64,000 nt of DNA from Isoptericola jiangsuensis (GCF_002563715.1 NZ_PDJJ01000001.1:2046001-2110000); one strand, 5' to 3'. Counted from the stretch's first letter, positions 16,856 to 26,668 are shown. Made by a program: numbers and translations. The notes: generated from the letters alone by a model not told the origin.

Positions 16856-17629
16856 ATGCCCCGCACCCCCCGGGACCCCGAGGGGCGCATGCCGCTGCGC
16901 GAGCACCTCGTCGAGGTCCGCAAGAGGGTCGTGCGCATCGCGTTGGGTCTCCTGCTGGGCGCGATCCTCGGCTGGATCGTCTACGACCCGCTGCTGGACG
17001 CGCTCGTGGAGCCCCTGGCGCGGGCGTCGGCGGAGCGCGGCGCGCTCATCGGCCTGAACTTCGACGGCGTCGCCACGGCGATCGACATCCACTTCAAGGT
17101 CGCGCTGTTCCTCGGCGTCATCGTGTCGAGCCCGTGGTGGCTCTACCAGGTGTTCGCGTTCGTCAACCCGGGCCTGACCCGCGCCGAGCGCAAGTACGTG
17201 TACGGGTTCCTCGCCGCGGCGGTGCCGATGTTCCTCGCGGGCGTCGTCATGGCGTGGCTGGTCCTGCCGTCGGTGGTGCTGGTCCTCAACTCGTTCGTGC
17301 CCGAGGGCAACGCGAACCTCATCGGCGCGCAGCTCTACCTCTCCTTCGTCATGCGCCTCGTCCTGGCGTGCGGCATCGCGTTCCTCGTGCCCGTGTTCAT
17401 GGTGGTGCTCAACCTCATGGGCGTCGTGACGGGACGCACGTGGCTCGCGGGCTGGCGGTGGGCGATCCTCGTGTCGTTCGTCTTCGCCGCGATGGTCACC
17501 CCCACCCTGGACGTCATGACGATGTTCGGGCTGGCCGCCCCGATCTGCGTGCTCTACTTCGCCGCGACGGGGCTCTGCCTCCTGCACGACCGGCGTGCCG
17601 CCCGGCGCCGTGTCGCGCCCGTCGAGTGA
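16856..17629 (+). CDS. tatC: Sec-independent translocase subunit TatC
   Basis: This 257-aa protein has the six-helix TatC topology. The cytoplasmic N-terminus contains MPLREHLVEVRKRV, equivalent to the conserved HLxELRxR motif. Further signatures are SSPWWLYQVFAFVNPGLTRAERKY and AAMVTPTLDVMTM. TatC recognises the twin-arginine signal and recruits TatA. It is encoded immediately downstream of tatA. Confidence 0.96.
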   Translation: MPRTPRDPEGRMPLREHLVEVRKRVVRIALGLLLGAILGWIVYDPLLDALVEPLARASAERGALIGLNFDGVATAIDIHFKVALFLGVIVSSPWWLYQVFAFVNPGLTRAERKYVYGFLAAAVPMFLAGVVMAWLVLPSVVLVLNSFVPEGNANLIGAQLYLSFVMRLVLACGIAFLVPVFMVVLNLMGVVTGRTWLAGWRWAILVSFVFAAMVTPTLDVMTMFGLAAPICVLYFAATGLCLLHDRRAARRRVAPVE

Positions 17630-17648
17630 CCGGCGCGCCGGGGCGCCG

Positions 17649-18704
17649 GTGAACGACGTCCCGGCCCGGCGCCGGGTCGGGGTCGCCGTCAACCCGACGG
17701 CCGCCGGCGGGCGCGGCCTCGACACCGGCCGGTTCGTCGCCGCCCGGCTGCGCTCCGCGGGCCTCGACGTCACCGACCTCACCGGCCGCGACGCCGTCGA
17801 CGCCACCGCCCGCGCCACGACCGCCGTCCGCGACGGCGCCGTGGACGCCCTCGTCGTCGTCGGCGGCGACGGCATGGTGCACGTCGGCGTGCAGGCCGTC
17901 GCCGGCACCGGCGTGCCCCTGGGCGTCGTGGCCGCGGGCACCGGCAACGACTTCGCGGCCGCGCACCGGCTGCCCGTGCGCCACGCCGAGACCGCCGTCG
18001 AGGGACTCCTGGCCGCCCTGGCCACCGGCCACGTCCGCCCCGTCGACGCGATCTCCGTCACCGGCCCCGCCGGCGGCCGCTGGGTCGCCGGTGCCGTCTC
18101 GGCGGGCCTGGACGCCGCCGTCAACCAGCGCGCCAACACCCTGCCCGCCCGTGTGCCGGCCCGGTACGCGTTGTCCGCGCTCGCGGAGATCGCCGGGTTC
18201 CGCGCCTGGGCGTACGACCTCACCTTCACCGGGGTCGTCGCCGCCGGCGACCTGCCCCTGGCCCCCGGCCCGGACGACACCGCCCGCTGGCGCGGCCGCG
18301 CCGCGCTGGTCACCGCCGCGAACATCCACCGCATCGGCGGCGGCATCCGCGTCGCCCCCGACGCGCGCACCGACGACGGCCTCCTCGACGTCGTCGTGGC
18401 GCCCGTCCTGACCCGGGCGGCCGCCGCCACCATCTTCCCGTCGATGTTCTCCGGCCGGCACGTGCGCCGCCGCGACGTGCACGTCGTACGGGCCCGCGCC
18501 GTCACCATCGCCGCCGCCGGTCCCGGCCCGGACGTCCCGGGCCCGCGCGCCACAGGCCACCACGCCGCCGCGGACCTGCCGCTCGCCCACGGCGACGGGG
18601 AGGCGCTGGGTCCGCTGCCCGTCACCGCGCGGGCCGTGCCCGCCGCGGTGCTCCTGCTGGCCACCCCCGGTGCGCCGTCCGGGAGCGTCGCCGCCGCGCC
18701 GTAG
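17649..18704 (+). CDS. Diacylglycerol/lipid kinase family protein
   Basis: The 351-aa protein has a DAGK catalytic domain: VNPTAAGGRG near residue 14, VVGGDGMVHVG near residue 75 and GTGNDFAAA near residue 101. A C-terminal YegS-like beta domain includes RIGGGIRVAPDARTDDGLLDVVV. It likely phosphorylates diacylglycerol or a related lipid at the membrane. GTG 17649 begins just before the first conserved strand, 19 nt after tatC. The TAG stop overlaps the helY -10. Confidence 0.88.
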   Translation: MNDVPARRRVGVAVNPTAAGGRGLDTGRFVAARLRSAGLDVTDLTGRDAVDATARATTAVRDGAVDALVVVGGDGMVHVGVQAVAGTGVPLGVVAAGTGNDFAAAHRLPVRHAETAVEGLLAALATGHVRPVDAISVTGPAGGRWVAGAVSAGLDAAVNQRANTLPARVPARYALSALAEIAGFRAWAYDLTFTGVVAAGDLPLAPGPDDTARWRGRAALVTAANIHRIGGGIRVAPDARTDDGLLDVVVAPVLTRAAAATIFPSMFSGRHVRRRDVHVVRARAVTIAAAGPGPDVPGPRATGHHAAADLPLAHGDGEALGPLPVTARAVPAAVLLLATPGAPSGSVAAAP

Positions 18705-18707
18705 GCT
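18702..18707 (+). promoter_or_regulatory. Leaderless -10 hexamer of helY overlapping a stop codon
   Basis: TAGGCT ends 6 nt before the helY ATG (18714). Its TAG is the stop codon of the lipid kinase gene. Confidence 0.6.
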
Positions 18708-18713
18708 GACGCC

Positions 18714-21551
18714 ATGGCCGAACCCACTCCCGCCGAGCGCTACGCCGCCGCGAAGGCCCGCACCACCCGGGCCAAGGCCGACGCCGGGGAGCTCGGCCGG
18801 TTCCGCACCCTGCTCGACTTCGAGCTCGACGACTTCCAGGCCGACGCCTGCGCCGCCCTCGAGGCGGGTCGCGGGGTCCTGGTCGCCGCGCCCACGGGCG
18901 CCGGCAAGACCGTCGTCGGGGAGTTCGCCGTGCACCTGGCCCTCACCGGCGGCGGCAAGGCGTTCTACACCACGCCCATCAAGGCGCTCAGCAACCAGAA
19001 GTACCACGACCTCGTGCGCCGCCACGGCGCCGAGAACGTCGGCCTCCTCACCGGGGACACCGCCATCAACTCCGACGCGTCCGTGGTCGTCATGACCACC
19101 GAGGTGCTGCGCAACATGCTGTACTCCGGCTCCACCGCGCTGGAGGGCCTCGCGTTCGTCGTCATGGACGAGGTGCACTACCTCGCCGACCGGTTCCGCG
19201 GGCCCGTCTGGGAAGAGGTGATCATCCACCTGCCCGACCACGTGCAGCTCGTGTCCCTGTCCGCGACCGTGTCCAACGCCGAGGAGTTCGGCGACTGGCT
19301 CGCCACCGTGCGCGGCGACACCGTCGTCGTGGTCAGCGAGCGCCGCCCGGTGCCGCTGTGGCAGCACGTGGTGACGTCGTCGCCGGAGCAGCGGGGCGCG
19401 CCGCGCATGTTCGACCTGTACGCCGGGCACGTGGACCCGACCGACCCGGGGCCGAACCCGCCGATCGACCCGGACCTGGCGCGGGTGTTCCGCACGCACG
19501 CCCGCTCGGGCGGCGGTCGCGGTCCGGGACGCGGCAAGGGCGACCGCGGGTACCGGGGCAAGGGCGGGCGCACGGAGTCCGGTGCGGTGGCGCAGCGGCG
19601 CACGCCGCGCCGGCACGCGGTGGTGGAGTCGCTGGACGAGGCGGCGCTGCTGCCGGCGATCTACTTCATCTTCTCCCGCGCGGGCTGCGAGGGTGCGGTG
19701 GAGCAGTGCCTGCGGGCGGGGCTGCGGCTGACGGACGCGGAGGAGGAGGCGCAGATCCGGCGGATCGTCGAGGAGCGCACGATCACGGTGCCGCCGGAGG
19801 ACCTCGACGTCCTCGGGTTCTGGCAGTGGCAGCACGCGCTGTCCCGGGGGATCGCGGCGCACCACGCGGGGCTGCTGCCGGTGTTCAAGGAGACGGTGGA
19901 GGAGCTGTTCGCGCGCGGTCTGGTGAAGGTCGTGTTCGCCACGGAGACCCTGGCGCTGGGCATCAACATGCCGGCGCGGTCGGTGGTGCTGGAGAAGCTG
20001 GTCAAGTGGGACGGCAGCGCGCACCAGCCGGTCACGCCGGGGGAGTACACGCAGCTGACGGGCCGGGCGGGGCGTCGCGGGATCGACGTCGAGGGGCACG
20101 CCGTCGTGGTGGACCACGAGGGCCTGGACCCGGTGGCGCTGGCCGGTCTGGCGTCGCGGCGCCTGTACCCGCTGCGGTCGAGCTTCCGCCCGACGTACAA
20201 CATGGCGGTCAACCTGGTGGGTCAGGTGGGCGCCGAGCGGGCGCGGGAGGTCCTGGAGACGTCGTTCGCGCAGTTCCAGGCGGACCGTGGCGTGGTGGGG
20301 CTGGCCAAGCAGGCGCAGGCGCACGCGGAGGCCCTGGAGGGGTACCGCGAGGCGATGTCGTGCGACCGGGGCGACTTCGCGCAGTACGCGGGGTTGCGCC
20401 GGCAGATCTCCGACCGGGAGAAGGAGCTGTCGCGCGCGGCGCAGGGTGCGCGGCGCGCGGACGCGGTGGCGTCGTTGTCGGGGCTGCGGCGCGGTGACGT
20501 GGTGGAGGTGCCGTCGGGTCGGCGGCGCGGCTACGTCGTGGTGCTGGACCCCGGGACGCACGAGGGCGGGTTCGACGGGCCGCGTCCGACGGTGCTGACC
20601 CAGGAGCGGCAGGTCAAGAAGCTGACCCTGGCGGACGTGCCGGACGGGGTGCGGTCGGTGGCGCGGGTGCGGATCCCGAAGGCGTTCAACCCGCGCAAGC
20701 CGGACTCGCGGCGGGATCTGGCGTCGTCGATGCGGGCGGCGCTGGGGGCGAGCGCGGGCGCCGGGGAGGGGCGCGGCGGCGGACGCCGGCACGGCGCGGA
20801 CGCGGCGACGGACCGGGAGCTGGCGCGGCTGCGGGCGGCGCTGCGGGCGCACCCGTGCCACGGCTGCCCGGACCGGGAGGACCACGCGCGGTGGGCGCAG
20901 CGCGCCGACACCCTCGCGCGCGAGCACGACAAGCTGGTGCAGCGCATCCACGGGCGCACCGGGTCGATCGCGCGGGTGTTCGACCGCACGTGCGACGTGC
21001 TGGGCGAGCTGGGCTACCTGGAGCGGCGCGACCGCGTCGTGCACGTGACCGACGCCGGGCGGCGGCTGGGGCGGCTGTACGCGGAGGACGACCTGCTGCT
21101 GGCCGAGTGCCTGCGCCTGGGCGTGTGGGACTCCCTCAACCCGGCCGAGCTCGCCGCGGCGGTGTCGGCGGTGGTGTACGCCTCGCGCCGCGAGGAGGGG
21201 TCGGTGCACGTGCCGGGCGGGCCGGAGGGTCGCCTCGCCCGGGCGGTGGACGCCACGGCGGACGTGTGGGCGCGGCTGCAGGACCTGGAGTCCGCGCACG
21301 GCCTGGAGGTGACCGGCCCCCTGGACGCGGGCCTGGTGGCGCCGGTGCACCGGTGGGCGTCGGGACGCAGCCTGGAGACGGTGCTGCGCGGCACGGACGT
21401 CGCCGCGGGCGACTTCGTGCGGTGGTGCAAGCAGGTCGTGGACGTCCTCGACCAGCTCGCCTCGGCGGCACCCCGCCCGGCCGTGCGGGCGGCGGCGCGC
21501 GCCGCGCAGGACGCCGTGCTGCGCGGCGTCGTGGCGCACTCGGTGGTGTGA
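18714..21551 (+). CDS. helY: Ski2-like DEAD/DEAH-box helicase HelY
   Basis: The 945-aa SF2 helicase carries motif I APTGAGKT near residues 61-68, motif Ia TTPIKALSNQKY, motif II DEVH (VMDEVHYLADRF), motif III SATVSN, motif V ATETLALGINMPARS, and motif VI QLTGRAGRRGID. A C-terminal DSHCT-type helical region follows. A Gly/Arg-rich insertion lies around residues 260-290. It resembles mycobacterial HelY in length and in synteny after tatA-tatC, and probably unwinds RNA or RNA-DNA structures. The ATG is placed by the -10 hexamer 6 nt upstream. Confidence 0.94.
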   Translation: MAEPTPAERYAAAKARTTRAKADAGELGRFRTLLDFELDDFQADACAALEAGRGVLVAAPTGAGKTVVGEFAVHLALTGGGKAFYTTPIKALSNQKYHDLVRRHGAENVGLLTGDTAINSDASVVVMTTEVLRNMLYSGSTALEGLAFVVMDEVHYLADRFRGPVWEEVIIHLPDHVQLVSLSATVSNAEEFGDWLATVRGDTVVVVSERRPVPLWQHVVTSSPEQRGAPRMFDLYAGHVDPTDPGPNPPIDPDLARVFRTHARSGGGRGPGRGKGDRGYRGKGGRTESGAVAQRRTPRRHAVVESLDEAALLPAIYFIFSRAGCEGAVEQCLRAGLRLTDAEEEAQIRRIVEERTITVPPEDLDVLGFWQWQHALSRGIAAHHAGLLPVFKETVEELFARGLVKVVFATETLALGINMPARSVVLEKLVKWDGSAHQPVTPGEYTQLTGRAGRRGIDVEGHAVVVDHEGLDPVALAGLASRRLYPLRSSFRPTYNMAVNLVGQVGAERAREVLETSFAQFQADRGVVGLAKQAQAHAEALEGYREAMSCDRGDFAQYAGLRRQISDREKELSRAAQGARRADAVASLSGLRRGDVVEVPSGRRRGYVVVLDPGTHEGGFDGPRPTVLTQERQVKKLTLADVPDGVRSVARVRIPKAFNPRKPDSRRDLASSMRAALGASAGAGEGRGGGRRHGADAATDRELARLRAALRAHPCHGCPDREDHARWAQRADTLAREHDKLVQRIHGRTGSIARVFDRTCDVLGELGYLERRDRVVHVTDAGRRLGRLYAEDDLLLAECLRLGVWDSLNPAELAAAVSAVVYASRREEGSVHVPGGPEGRLARAVDATADVWARLQDLESAHGLEVTGPLDAGLVAPVHRWASGRSLETVLRGTDVAAGDFVRWCKQVVDVLDQLASAAPRPAVRAAARAAQDAVLRGVVAHSVV

Positions 21552-21624
21552 CGTGCCCCGCCGCCCCGGGTGAGGTGTCCCGGCGGCGCCGGAGCCGGTC
21601 GCGTGGTGCTCTAGGCTTTCGGCC

Positions 21625-23271
21625 GTGACCTCCACGCTTTACCACAACGGTGTCGTCCACTCGTCCGCGGACCCGTTCGCCGAGGCGATCCTCGTCGACG
21701 ACGGCGTGGTCACCTGGCTGGGTGCGCAGGACACCGCCACGGGGCTCGCCGCGCGGGCCGACGAGGTGGTCGACCTCGGCGGCGCCCTCGTCACCCCCGG
21801 GTTCGTCGACGCGCACGTGCACGTCCTGGCCACGGGCCTCGCCCTGGAGTCGGTGGACGCCGCGGCCGCCGCCGACCCGGCCGCCGTCCTCGGGCTCCTC
21901 GCCGACGCGGCGCGGGCGCTGGAGGCCGCCGACCCGGCCGGGACGCGCGTCCTGCTCGTGGCCGGGGTCGACCCGGCGCTGCGGCCCGCCCTGGCCGACC
22001 TCGACGCCGCCACGGGCGGGCGCCCCACCCTGGCGGCCACGACCGACGGCGGCGCCGTCGTGTCGACGTCGCTGGCGGCCCGCTGCGGCCTCGACCGCGA
22101 CCCCGCGTGGACGGGCGGACCCGACGGGGACGGCGTGGTGGACCGCGCGACGCACGAGCGGCTGCGCGCGTACCTGCCCGCCCTCGACCCGGGCCTGCGC
22201 GAGCGCGCCACCACCGCGGCGCTGCGGCACGCCGCCGCGCGCGGCGTGGTGTCCGTGCACGAGATGTCCACCCCCGCGCTGGACACCCGGGCCGGGCTCG
22301 CCGACCTGGTGCGCCTCACCACCGCGGACCCGACCCTGCCGCACGTCGTGGCCTACCGCGCCGAGCTGTGCACCACGCCCGAGCAGGCCGCCGCGCTGCG
22401 CGCCGAGCTGCCGTTCCTCACCGGGATCGCCGGGGACCTCGCCGTCGACGGCACCCTGGCCGACCGCACCGCCGCGCTGCGCAGCCCGTACGCCGACCTG
22501 CCGCACGGGCCCGGCTCCACCGACGCGTCCGGCGCCCTGGCGCTCACCGCCGAGCAGATCGCCGCGCACCTGCTCGCCAGCCAGTCCGCCGGCCTGCAGG
22601 GCGGCTTCCACGTCCTGGGCGACCGCGCCATGGACGAGCTGACGCGCGCCCTGGACCTGGCCTCCGAGGCGTCGGGCACCGGACCGTTGCGGGCCGGGCA
22701 CCACCGCGTCGAAGGTGCCCTGTTCGTGGACGCGGCCGCGCTGGCCACCCTGCTGCTGCACGGGATCGCGCTGTCCATCCAGCCCGCCTACGACTCCACC
22801 TGGGGCGGCCCGGACGGCATGTACGCCGCCCGGCTCGGCGGCCCGCGCGCCGCCAACCTGTCCCCGTTCGCCGACCTGGCGGGCGCCGGCGTGCCGCTGG
22901 CGTTCGGGTCGGACTCCCCGACCACCCCGCTCGACCCGTGGCAGGCGGTGCGGGCCGCCGTCGGGCACGCCGACCCCACCCAGCGCATCAGCGCCCGGTC
23001 CGCGTTCCGCGCGCACTCGCGCGGCGGCTGGCGCCTGGCCGGGCTCGACCACACCGGCGCGGGCGAGCTGCGGGTCGGCGCGCCCGCCCACCTGGCGGTC
23101 TGGCGGGCCGAGCACCTCACCGTGCAGGCCGCCCCCGGACGGCTGTCGCAGTGGAACCCCGAGGCCGCGGCCGGGCAGCCCCTCCTGCCGGACCTCGCCG
23201 ACGACGCCCCCGCCCCGCGGTGCCTGCGCACCGTGCGCGACGGCGTCGTGACGTTCGACGAGCTCGACTGA
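21625..23271 (+). CDS. YtcJ-like amidohydrolase
   Basis: This 548-aa metal-dependent hydrolase has an N-terminal beta-sandwich, the metal-ligand motif GFVDAHVHVLATG near residues 54-66, a central HEMSTPALD segment, AGHHRVEGA, and the C-terminal FGSDSPTTPLDPW aspartate motif. The group is close to YtcJ/Amidohydrolase_3, whose members hydrolyse amides or formamides; the substrate cannot be predicted. The GTG start follows TAGGCT (21612-21617) by 7 nt. lnt begins 1 nt after its stop. Confidence 0.88.
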   Translation: MTSTLYHNGVVHSSADPFAEAILVDDGVVTWLGAQDTATGLAARADEVVDLGGALVTPGFVDAHVHVLATGLALESVDAAAAADPAAVLGLLADAARALEAADPAGTRVLLVAGVDPALRPALADLDAATGGRPTLAATTDGGAVVSTSLAARCGLDRDPAWTGGPDGDGVVDRATHERLRAYLPALDPGLRERATTAALRHAAARGVVSVHEMSTPALDTRAGLADLVRLTTADPTLPHVVAYRAELCTTPEQAAALRAELPFLTGIAGDLAVDGTLADRTAALRSPYADLPHGPGSTDASGALALTAEQIAAHLLASQSAGLQGGFHVLGDRAMDELTRALDLASEASGTGPLRAGHHRVEGALFVDAAALATLLLHGIALSIQPAYDSTWGGPDGMYAARLGGPRAANLSPFADLAGAGVPLAFGSDSPTTPLDPWQAVRAAVGHADPTQRISARSAFRAHSRGGWRLAGLDHTGAGELRVGAPAHLAVWRAEHLTVQAAPGRLSQWNPEAAAGQPLLPDLADDAPAPRCLRTVRDGVVTFDELD

Positions 23272-23272
23272 C

Positions 23273-25102
23273 GTGGCCGCCGCCGACGGCGCCACGAGCG
23301 CCCGCCCCGCCCCGTCCCGCCCCGCCGGTGCGCCCCGCCCGCGCCGTGCACGGTCCGGCCCGTCGCGGGGCGTGAGCCTGCTGCTGGCCGTCGCGGCGGG
23401 CGCCTGCCTGTGGGCGGCGTTCCCCGACGCAGGCTGGTGGCCGGCCGCGTTCGTCGGGGTCGGGCTGCTCTGGGCGGCGCTGCAGGGCGAGGGGCCACGG
23501 GCCGCGGGCCGGAACCTGCTCGTGGGGCTCGCGGCCGGGCTGACGTTCTGGTTCCCGCACATCTGGTGGGCGAACATCGCCACGGACACCGTGCCGTGGG
23601 TGGCGCTGTCCGTGATGGAGGCGCTGTTCCTCGCGGGGTTCGGCGTGCTGTGGACGGGGGTGCGGCGGCTGCCGCTGCTGCGCCCGGCCCGGCCCGGCGC
23701 GTCGCGGGCACGCCGGATCGGCGGGCCCGTCGCCCACGCGGCGGCGTTCGCGCTGGTCTTCGTCGCGGTCGAGCAGTGGCGCTCGGAGATGCCCTTCGGC
23801 GGGTTCCCGTGGGGACGCCTCGCGTGGGCGATGGTCGACGCCCCCACGGGGCGCGCGGCGTGGCTCGGCGGCACCACCCTGGTGACGTTCCTCGTGGCGT
23901 TCGTCGGCGTCCTGCTTGCCCTGGCCGTCGCCCGGGTCATCGCCGCCGTGACCGCCCGGCGGCGCGGCGCGCAGGACGCGCACGGCGACCCGGCGGACGC
24001 GGCCGCCACCGGTCCGGGTGCCAAGGGCTCCGCCACGCACGGGGTGAGCGCCGGCGTGCTCGTCGCCGTCGCGGCGGTGGCCGCGCTGTTCCCCGCGCTG
24101 CTGCCGCTGCCCGCGGGCGACGACCCGGCCGCACCGGTCGCCACCGCCGACCTCGACACCCGCACCGTCGACGCGGACGTCGCGACCCACGAGGGACCGG
24201 GACCGGTGCTGCGCGTCGGGGCCGTGCAGGGCAACGTGGCCGAGCCGGGGCTCGGGTCGTTCGCGAACCGCGCCGAGGTGCTGAACAACCACCTGGAGGG
24301 CACGTACGCGCTCGCGCAGCGCGACGCGGACCTCGACGTCGTGCTGTGGCCGGAGAACGGCTCCGACCTCGACCCGCAGGAGGTCCCGGAGGTCGCGACG
24401 GCCCTCGACGACGCCGCCGAGGCCGTCGGCGCGCCGATCCTCGTCGGGGCGCAGGAGTTCCCCGCCACGGGAGGCCGGTACAACGTGTCCCTGCTGTGGC
24501 AGGCGGGCGAGGGTGTCACCGGCCGGTACGCCAAGCAGCACCCCGCACCGTTCGGGGAGTACATCCCCCTGCGGTCGTTCGTGCGGATCTTCTCCGCCGA
24601 GGTCGACCGCGTCACCAACGACATGCTGCCCGGCACCGAGCCGGCCGTGATCGACCTGCCCCGCGCCGACGGCCCCGCCGTCCCGATGGCGACCGTCATC
24701 TGCTTCGAGGTCGCGTACGACGAGATCGTGCGCGACGCCGTGCAGCGCGGCGCCCAGGTCCTCGTCGTGCCCACGAACAACGCCTCCTTCGGGTACTCCG
24801 CGGAGTCGACGCAGCAGCTGCAGATGACGCGCATGCAGGCGATGACGACCGGGCGCGCCGCCGTGCAGGTCTCCACCGTCGGGGTCTCGGGCGTCGTCGC
24901 CCCCGACGGCACCCTCGTGGCAAGCACCGACCTGTTCACCGCGGACGAGATCGTCGCCGAGCTCCCGCTGCGCACCACCCTCACCCCCGCCGTGCGGGCC
25001 GGCTACTGGCCCGGCTGGCTGGCGGGAGTGGCGGCGGCGGCGCTGGTCGTGGCAGGGTTCGCCTCTGGACTGCGGAGCCGACGCCTCGAGGAGGACGCGT
25101 GA
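23273..25102 (+). CDS. lnt: Apolipoprotein N-acyltransferase
   Basis: The 609-aa integral membrane protein has about eight hydrophobic helices (residues roughly 33-300) and a nitrilase-like periplasmic domain. The catalytic triad is visible as glutamate in [11 protein letters not shown], lysine in [16 protein letters not shown] and cysteine in [12 protein letters not shown]. It transfers the third acyl chain to lipoproteins. The GTG start is 1 nt after the amidohydrolase stop. It overlaps the downstream mannosyltransferase by 4 nt; in Mycobacterium tuberculosis the two activities are fused as Ppm1. Confidence 0.94.
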   Translation: MAAADGATSARPAPSRPAGAPRPRRARSGPSRGVSLLLAVAAGACLWAAFPDAGWWPAAFVGVGLLWAALQGEGPRAAGRNLLVGLAAGLTFWFPHIWWANIATDTVPWVALSVMEALFLAGFGVLWTGVRRLPLLRPARPGASRARRIGGPVAHAAAFALVFVAVEQWRSEMPFGGFPWGRLAWAMVDAPTGRAAWLGGTTLVTFLVAFVGVLLALAVARVIAAVTARRRGAQDAHGDPADAAATGPGAKGSATHGVSAGVLVAVAAVAALFPALLPLPAGDDPAAPVATADLDTRTVDADVATHEGPGPVLRVGAVQGNVAEPGLGSFANRAEVLNNHLEGTYALAQRDADLDVVLWPENGSDLDPQEVPEVATALDDAAEAVGAPILVGAQEFPATGGRYNVSLLWQAGEGVTGRYAKQHPAPFGEYIPLRSFVRIFSAEVDRVTNDMLPGTEPAVIDLPRADGPAVPMATVICFEVAYDEIVRDAVQRGAQVLVVPTNNASFGYSAESTQQLQMTRMQAMTTGRAAVQVSTVGVSGVVAPDGTLVASTDLFTADEIVAELPLRTTLTPAVRAGYWPGWLAGVAAAALVVAGFASGLRSRRLEEDA

Positions 25103-25857
25103 GGACCCTGGTGATCATCCCGACGTACGACGAGCGGGAGTCCCTGCCGGTGACCCTCGGGAGGCTTCGCGCCGCCGTGCCGGACGCCGACGTGCTCGTC
25201 GTGGACGACGCGTCCCCGGACGGCACCGGGCAGTGGGCCGACGAGGCCGCCGCGACCGACCCGGCCGTGCACGTGCTGCACCGTCGCGGCAAGGGCGGGC
25301 TCGGCGCCGCGTACGTCGCCGGGTTCGCGTGGGGCCTCGAGCGCGGCTACGACGTCCTGTGCGAGATGGACGCCGACGGCTCCCACCGGCCCGAGGAGCT
25401 GCCCCGCCTGCTGGAGCGGTCCGCCGCCGCCGACCAGCCCGCGCTCGTCATCGGGTCACGGTGGGTGCCCGGCGGGCAGGTCGTCAACTGGCCGTGGCAC
25501 CGCATGGTCCTGTCGCGGGGCGGCAACACGTACGTGCGCCTCGCGCTCGGCATCGGCGTCAAGGACGCCACCGGCGGCTACCGGGCGTTCCGCGCCGCCA
25601 CGCTGCGCGGCCTCGACCTGCCGTCGGTGGAGTCCCACGGCTACTGCTTCCAGGTCGACATGACGTGGCGGGTGCTGCGCGGCGGCGGCACCGTCGCGGA
25701 GGTGCCGATCACGTTCGTCGAGCGCACCGCCGGGGTGTCGAAGATGTCCCGCTCGATCGTCGTCGAGGCGCTCACCAAGGTCACCGGCTGGGGTGCCGCG
25801 CACCGGTGGGCGCAGCTGCGCGGCCGCGAGCGCCGCACCGTCACCACGCGCGCCTGA
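25099..25857 (+). CDS. Polyprenol (dolichol)-phosphate mannosyltransferase
   Basis: This 252-aa GT2 enzyme has the nucleotide-sugar fold [16 protein letters not shown] at the N-terminus, [11 protein letters not shown] near residue 35, and the metal-binding EMDADGSH near residue 92. Acceptor-side motifs include IGSRWVPGG, and [10 protein letters not shown] follows. It transfers mannose from GDP-mannose to polyprenyl phosphate for lipoglycan and protein mannosylation. It lacks the C-terminal membrane domain of some homologues and probably depends on Lnt for membrane association. The GTG overlaps the lnt TGA. Confidence 0.93.
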   Translation: MRTLVIIPTYDERESLPVTLGRLRAAVPDADVLVVDDASPDGTGQWADEAAATDPAVHVLHRRGKGGLGAAYVAGFAWGLERGYDVLCEMDADGSHRPEELPRLLERSAAADQPALVIGSRWVPGGQVVNWPWHRMVLSRGGNTYVRLALGIGVKDATGGYRAFRAATLRGLDLPSVESHGYCFQVDMTWRVLRGGGTVAEVPITFVERTAGVSKMSRSIVVEALTKVTGWGAAHRWAQLRGRERRTVTTRA

Positions 25858-25876
25858 CCCGGGGCGGTCCCGGGCA

Positions 25877-25920
25877 CGACGAAGGGCGCCGCTCCCGTGG
25901 GGGAGCGGCGCCCTTCGTCG
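25877..25920. terminator. Bidirectional terminator hairpin
   Basis: A perfect 20-bp stem (25877-25896 with 25901-25920) closes a GTGG loop between the convergent mannosyltransferase and rbpA genes. Confidence 0.85.
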
Positions 25921-26002
25921 TCGGTACGGACGGTTCCGCTACCGCGTCACCTCCGGCTCAGGCAGGGCGAGTGCCGCCCGAGCCTGCGGTTCCGCCACCG
26001 GC

Positions 26003-26347
26003 TCAGGCGGAGCGGCGGAGCTTGCCGGCGCGCAGCAGCTCCAGGCGCTCGTCGAGGAGCTCCTCGAGCTCGGAGACGGTGCGGCGCTCGAGCAGCATGT
26101 CCCAGTGGGTGCGCTGCGGCTTGGTGGGCTTGGCCTCGGGACGCTCGGCGTCGCGCAGGAGCGCCTCGCCACCGCACTGGCACTCCCACAGCGGGGGCAC
26201 CTCGGCCTCGGTGGAGAACGGCAGGATGATGGTGTGGCCGTTGGGGCAGTCGTAGTGCGCCTGGAACCGCGGGGCGAAGTCCACGCCCTCGTCGGACTCC
26301 ATGCTCTTGCTGCCGATGCTCATGCCACGCAGGGAGCGGTCGGGCAT
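26003..26347 (-). CDS. rbpA: RNA polymerase-binding protein RbpA
   Basis: The 114-aa protein matches RbpA along its length. The N-terminal tail starts MPDRSLRG, the core domain has APRFQAHYDCPNGH and LWECQCGGEA, and the C-terminal sigma-interacting helices include PTKPQRTHWDMLLERR and ELEELLDERLELLR. RbpA stabilises RNA polymerase with the primary sigma factor and promotes open complex formation. The Cys/His pattern (CPNGH, CQC) could bind zinc as in some Streptomyces homologues. ATG 26347 is chosen by homology and by ggagg 6 nt upstream. A SigR-type promoter precedes it. Confidence 0.96.
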   Translation of the reverse strand: MPDRSLRGMSIGSKSMESDEGVDFAPRFQAHYDCPNGHTIILPFSTEAEVPPLWECQCGGEALLRDAERPEAKPTKPQRTHWDMLLERRTVSELEELLDERLELLRAGKLRRSA

Positions 26348-26388
26348 GTCGTCCTCCACTGGTCGAGGGGTTGGGGGGGCCTTGGGTG

Positions 26389-26416
26389 CCAACGCGCTGC
26401 CGACGACGGTTGTTCC
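26389..26416 (-). promoter_or_regulatory. SigR/SigH-type promoter of rbpA
   Basis: Read on the minus strand, GGAAC (26416-26412) and GTTGG (26393-26389) are separated by 18 nt, matching the thiol-stress sigma consensus GGAAY-N18/19-GTT. The predicted transcription start is 35-40 nt before the ATG. Confidence 0.65.
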
Positions 26417-26594
26417 GTGCGGGCGTGAAGGTCCGGTGAAGCGTACCGGCGTCCCGGGGTGCCGGGACGCCGTGGTCGGGACCAGGGTCGCCGGGCCCGC
26501 GTCCGGACGCAAGTCGGAGGGGCCCCGCAGGGGGTGGTTGTGGGTGAGGTCACCCGGCCCGGTCACGGCGTCGCGCTGCGGCGGCCCGCGGGTC

Positions 26595-26623
26595 GGGAAC
26601 AATGGGGGATGCCTCCTGGTTGG
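26595..26623 (+). promoter_or_regulatory. SigR/SigH-type promoter of the LLM monooxygenase operon
   Basis: GGGAAC (26595-26600) and GTTGG (26619-26623) are separated by 18 nt, the same architecture as the divergent rbpA promoter. It would give a leader of about 40 nt containing the GGAAGGGAG ribosome-binding site (26654-26662). Confidence 0.6.
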
Positions 26624-26631
26624 GGCGGGTA

Positions 26632-26645
26632 CATGCAAACGCATG
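26632..26645 (+). promoter_or_regulatory. Small inverted repeat in the LLM leader
   Basis: CATGC-AAAC-GCATG lies between the predicted transcription start and the ribosome-binding site. It could be an operator or a small RNA hairpin. Confidence 0.35.
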
Positions 26646-26668
26646 GACCTTCAGGAAGGGAGCCCGCC

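Noticed and set aside
21136-24984. Very long antisense open frame (over 1200 codons), with similar ones at 2129-5140, 14249-18727, 17514-21635, 41535-44264 and 55363-57288
   Set aside because: They lie opposite well-recognised genes and have biased, family-less composition. In GC-rich DNA the frames opposite real genes rarely contain stops.
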